Shown one piece after another: positions 62,782 to 64,000 of a DNA stretch of 64,000 bases. The notes below the pieces were generated by a model. It saw only the letters and a program-made list of their open reading frames with translations. It was not told where the DNA came from and did not search any database. Location of the stretch: contig NZ_LQAQ01000042.1 in NCBI RefSeq assembly GCF_001583495.1, positions 124,001 through 188,000 on the forward strand, written 5' to 3'. This DNA is from Flammeovirga sp. SJP92. GTDB lineage: Bacteria; Bacteroidota; Bacteroidia; Cytophagales; Flammeovirgaceae. The translations under genes and the position numbers were made by a program. Each line of letters opens with the position of its first letter. Position 1 is the first letter of the stretch.

Positions 62782-64000
62782 TTAATTAAAGTGATTCTTA
62801 GGCTTTTTCCCTTTCATCTGCTCCTCATAAGTACCTCTTAAAAATGGCTTTTTGTCTTCAGCAGAAGAATTTCTATCGAACAATACACCGTACTTTTGGT
62901 AATCATGATAAGGCACTGCATTTTCTTTCAACTGTTTCACTTGAGCATCATATAAAGCTCTCATTTTATGCAGTTGCTTTTGGTATTTCTTTTCCGAAAT
63001 CACATTCGTCATTTCCAAACGGTCTTTCCCGACATAATACAATTCCTCAGTTGGCTTCATACGATCATCTTCGTACTGCCAATAGATGTACTTCCAGTCT
63101 TTTGTGACTACTGACATTTCTTGAATTTCGTCATTGCCAAAGAAGTTCATCAATGGAATATGATCTCTTTTGATTCCTTTTTTCTTATTCATTAATGGAA
63201 TAAGGTTTTCACCGTCCATATTATTAGGAATATCCAAACCGGCCATTGTTAAGATAGTAGGAGCAATGTCAATACTAGAAGTAATGGTTTCTCTTTGACC
63301 ACCTTTTGTTTTCATTCTTGGGTCAAAAATCAATAAAGGAGATTTAGAAGCCTCTTCATAAGGCAATACTTTTCCGCCTAAATTATGAGCACCGCAACTG
63401 TAACCGTTGTCACCTGCATAAATGATGATCGTATTGTCGTCTACACCTAGTTCCTCTAATGATTTACGAATCATCCCAATCGCATAATCCACACCATGAA
63501 TCAGTTGATTATAACGTTTGATGGCTTCTTGGTAGTTTTCTTCCGTATCTCTCCAAAACTCATACTGTTTGTACTGTCTCCCCGTCTTCGCTTGAGGAGC
63601 TAAATGTTCACCATTTTCAGCACCATAGTTGGCCGGTTTTTGATACGTTTTTCCTTCATAAACGGCATCAAAATAAACGTCAGGTGTGAAAGGAAGGTGA
63701 GGAGCCTTGAAGCTGATCGACATACAGAATGGTTTTCCTGAATCTTTGGCTTCAGCGATAAAATCATGTGCCCATGCAGCATATGCTCTTGTACTATGAG
63801 GGTACTTATCAGCGTATTTTTTGATGTATTTATTTTTGGCTGTTTGGTATTTGGTTTGACCTAAACCTCCTGCCCAAACATCAAATTGATCTACTGGAAG
63901 CACGTCCCAATTTTTGTCAGAAGGATCAGTGCCATCAGAAACAGCAAAACCAAACTTACCCGCAAAACCTGTAAAATAACCCGCATCACGAAGGATCATT
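62782..64000 (-). CDS. Sulfatase (type I, S1 family), N-terminus outside window
   Basis: The visible 406 codons are the C-terminal part of an arylsulfatase-type enzyme. The active-site C/S-x-P-x-R segment lies beyond the window. Visible family features are the metal/substrate-binding SFKAPHLPFTPD (near 75-86 of the visible part), IIIYAGDNGYSCGAHNLGGK (near 185-205), and the DIAPTILTMAGLDIPNNMDGENLIPLM block. Such enzymes remove sulfate from glycans in marine polysaccharide use. It is the first visible gene of a minus-strand pair with the Asp-box protein. The substrate is unknown. Confidence 0.95.
   Translation of the reverse strand, partial: MILRDAGYFTGFAGKFGFAVSDGTDPSDKNWDVLPVDQFDVWAGGLGQTKYQTAKNKYIKKYADKYPHSTRAYAAWAHDFIAEAKDSGKPFCMSISFKAPHLPFTPDVYFDAVYEGKTYQKPANYGAENGEHLAPQAKTGRQYKQYEFWRDTEENYQEAIKRYNQLIHGVDYAIGMIRKSLEELGVDDNTIIIYAGDNGYSCGAHNLGGKVLPYEEASKSPLLIFDPRMKTKGGQRETITSSIDIAPTILTMAGLDIPNNMDGENLIPLMNKKKGIKRDHIPLMNFFGNDEIQEMSVVTKDWKYIYWQYEDDRMKPTEELYYVGKDRLEMTNVISEKKYQKQLHKMRALYDAQVKQLKENAVPYHDYQKYGVLFDRNSSAEDKKPFLRGTYEEQMKGKKPKNHFN

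Noticed and set aside
1-64000. CRISPR array, transposon, integrase, prophage or tRNA/rRNA gene
   Set aside because: I looked for spaced direct repeats, terminal repeats with transposase ORFs, and tRNA-like T-loop/anticodon patterns and saw none. A covariance search was not possible.

Overview
The window is AT-rich, gene-dense chromosomal DNA from a member of the Bacteroidota. The evidence is a SusC/SusD pair, a very large secreted protein with a C-terminal type IX secretion sorting domain, a sulfatase next to an Asp-box propeller protein, MG2/TonB-plug proteins, Shine-Dalgarno-poor starts, and many ORFs preceded by A/T-rich leaders. The mix of sulfatase, giant adhesin and tricorn-like peptidase suggests a marine polysaccharide degrader of the Cytophagales (Flammeovirga-like). 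That genus guess is inference. I saw no rRNA, tRNA, CRISPR array, transposase, integrase or phage genes.

Layout: a truncated yebC (1-488); a 1 kb gene-free stretch; a 3,040-residue T9SS-exported surface protein (1508-10630); an overlapping HipA-like kinase/DUF3037 pair (10739-11897); a convergent ECF sigma factor and transmembrane sensor Ser/Thr kinase (11892-14740); two unknown small genes; a complete Leloir operon galK-galT-galE-galM on the minus strand with a divergent LacI-type regulator and a palindromic operator between them (16183-22179); three envelope unknowns; an MFP-RND-TolC efflux operon (25376-30834); a PepSY membrane protein, a TPR protein, a YaaW/DUF3944 protein, a DbpA-type helicase and a bile-acid/sodium-symporter-family transporter (31118-35594).

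The most interesting locus is 36068-36936. A SigZ-type ECF sigma factor with six cysteines is followed by an unreported 41-residue protein with 11 cysteines (metallothionein-like). The same two-block promoter-like sequence (GCGTCTTTTT, 10 nt, CGTCTA) lies upstream of both genes. This looks like a self-regulated thiol/metal stress module. A chloramphenicol-acetyltransferase-like gene and a 48-residue single-pass membrane protein follow on the other strand.

The remainder is envelope and polymer use: an MG2/plug-domain protein (38082-40568), a diverged 187-bp tandem intergenic repeat, a tricorn-like S41 protein (41129-44371), the SusC/SusD pair (45295-50170), beta-barrel and aspartic protease genes, a GH71-like secreted hydrolase (53965-55839), an Lrp/AsnC regulator, secreted unknowns, a putative zinc metallopeptidase, and finally the Asp-box protein and a sulfatase cut by the window end. 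Structured hairpins sit between genes at many junctions, including all three junctions of the gal operon, the SusC-SusD junction and the sulfatase/Asp-box junction.
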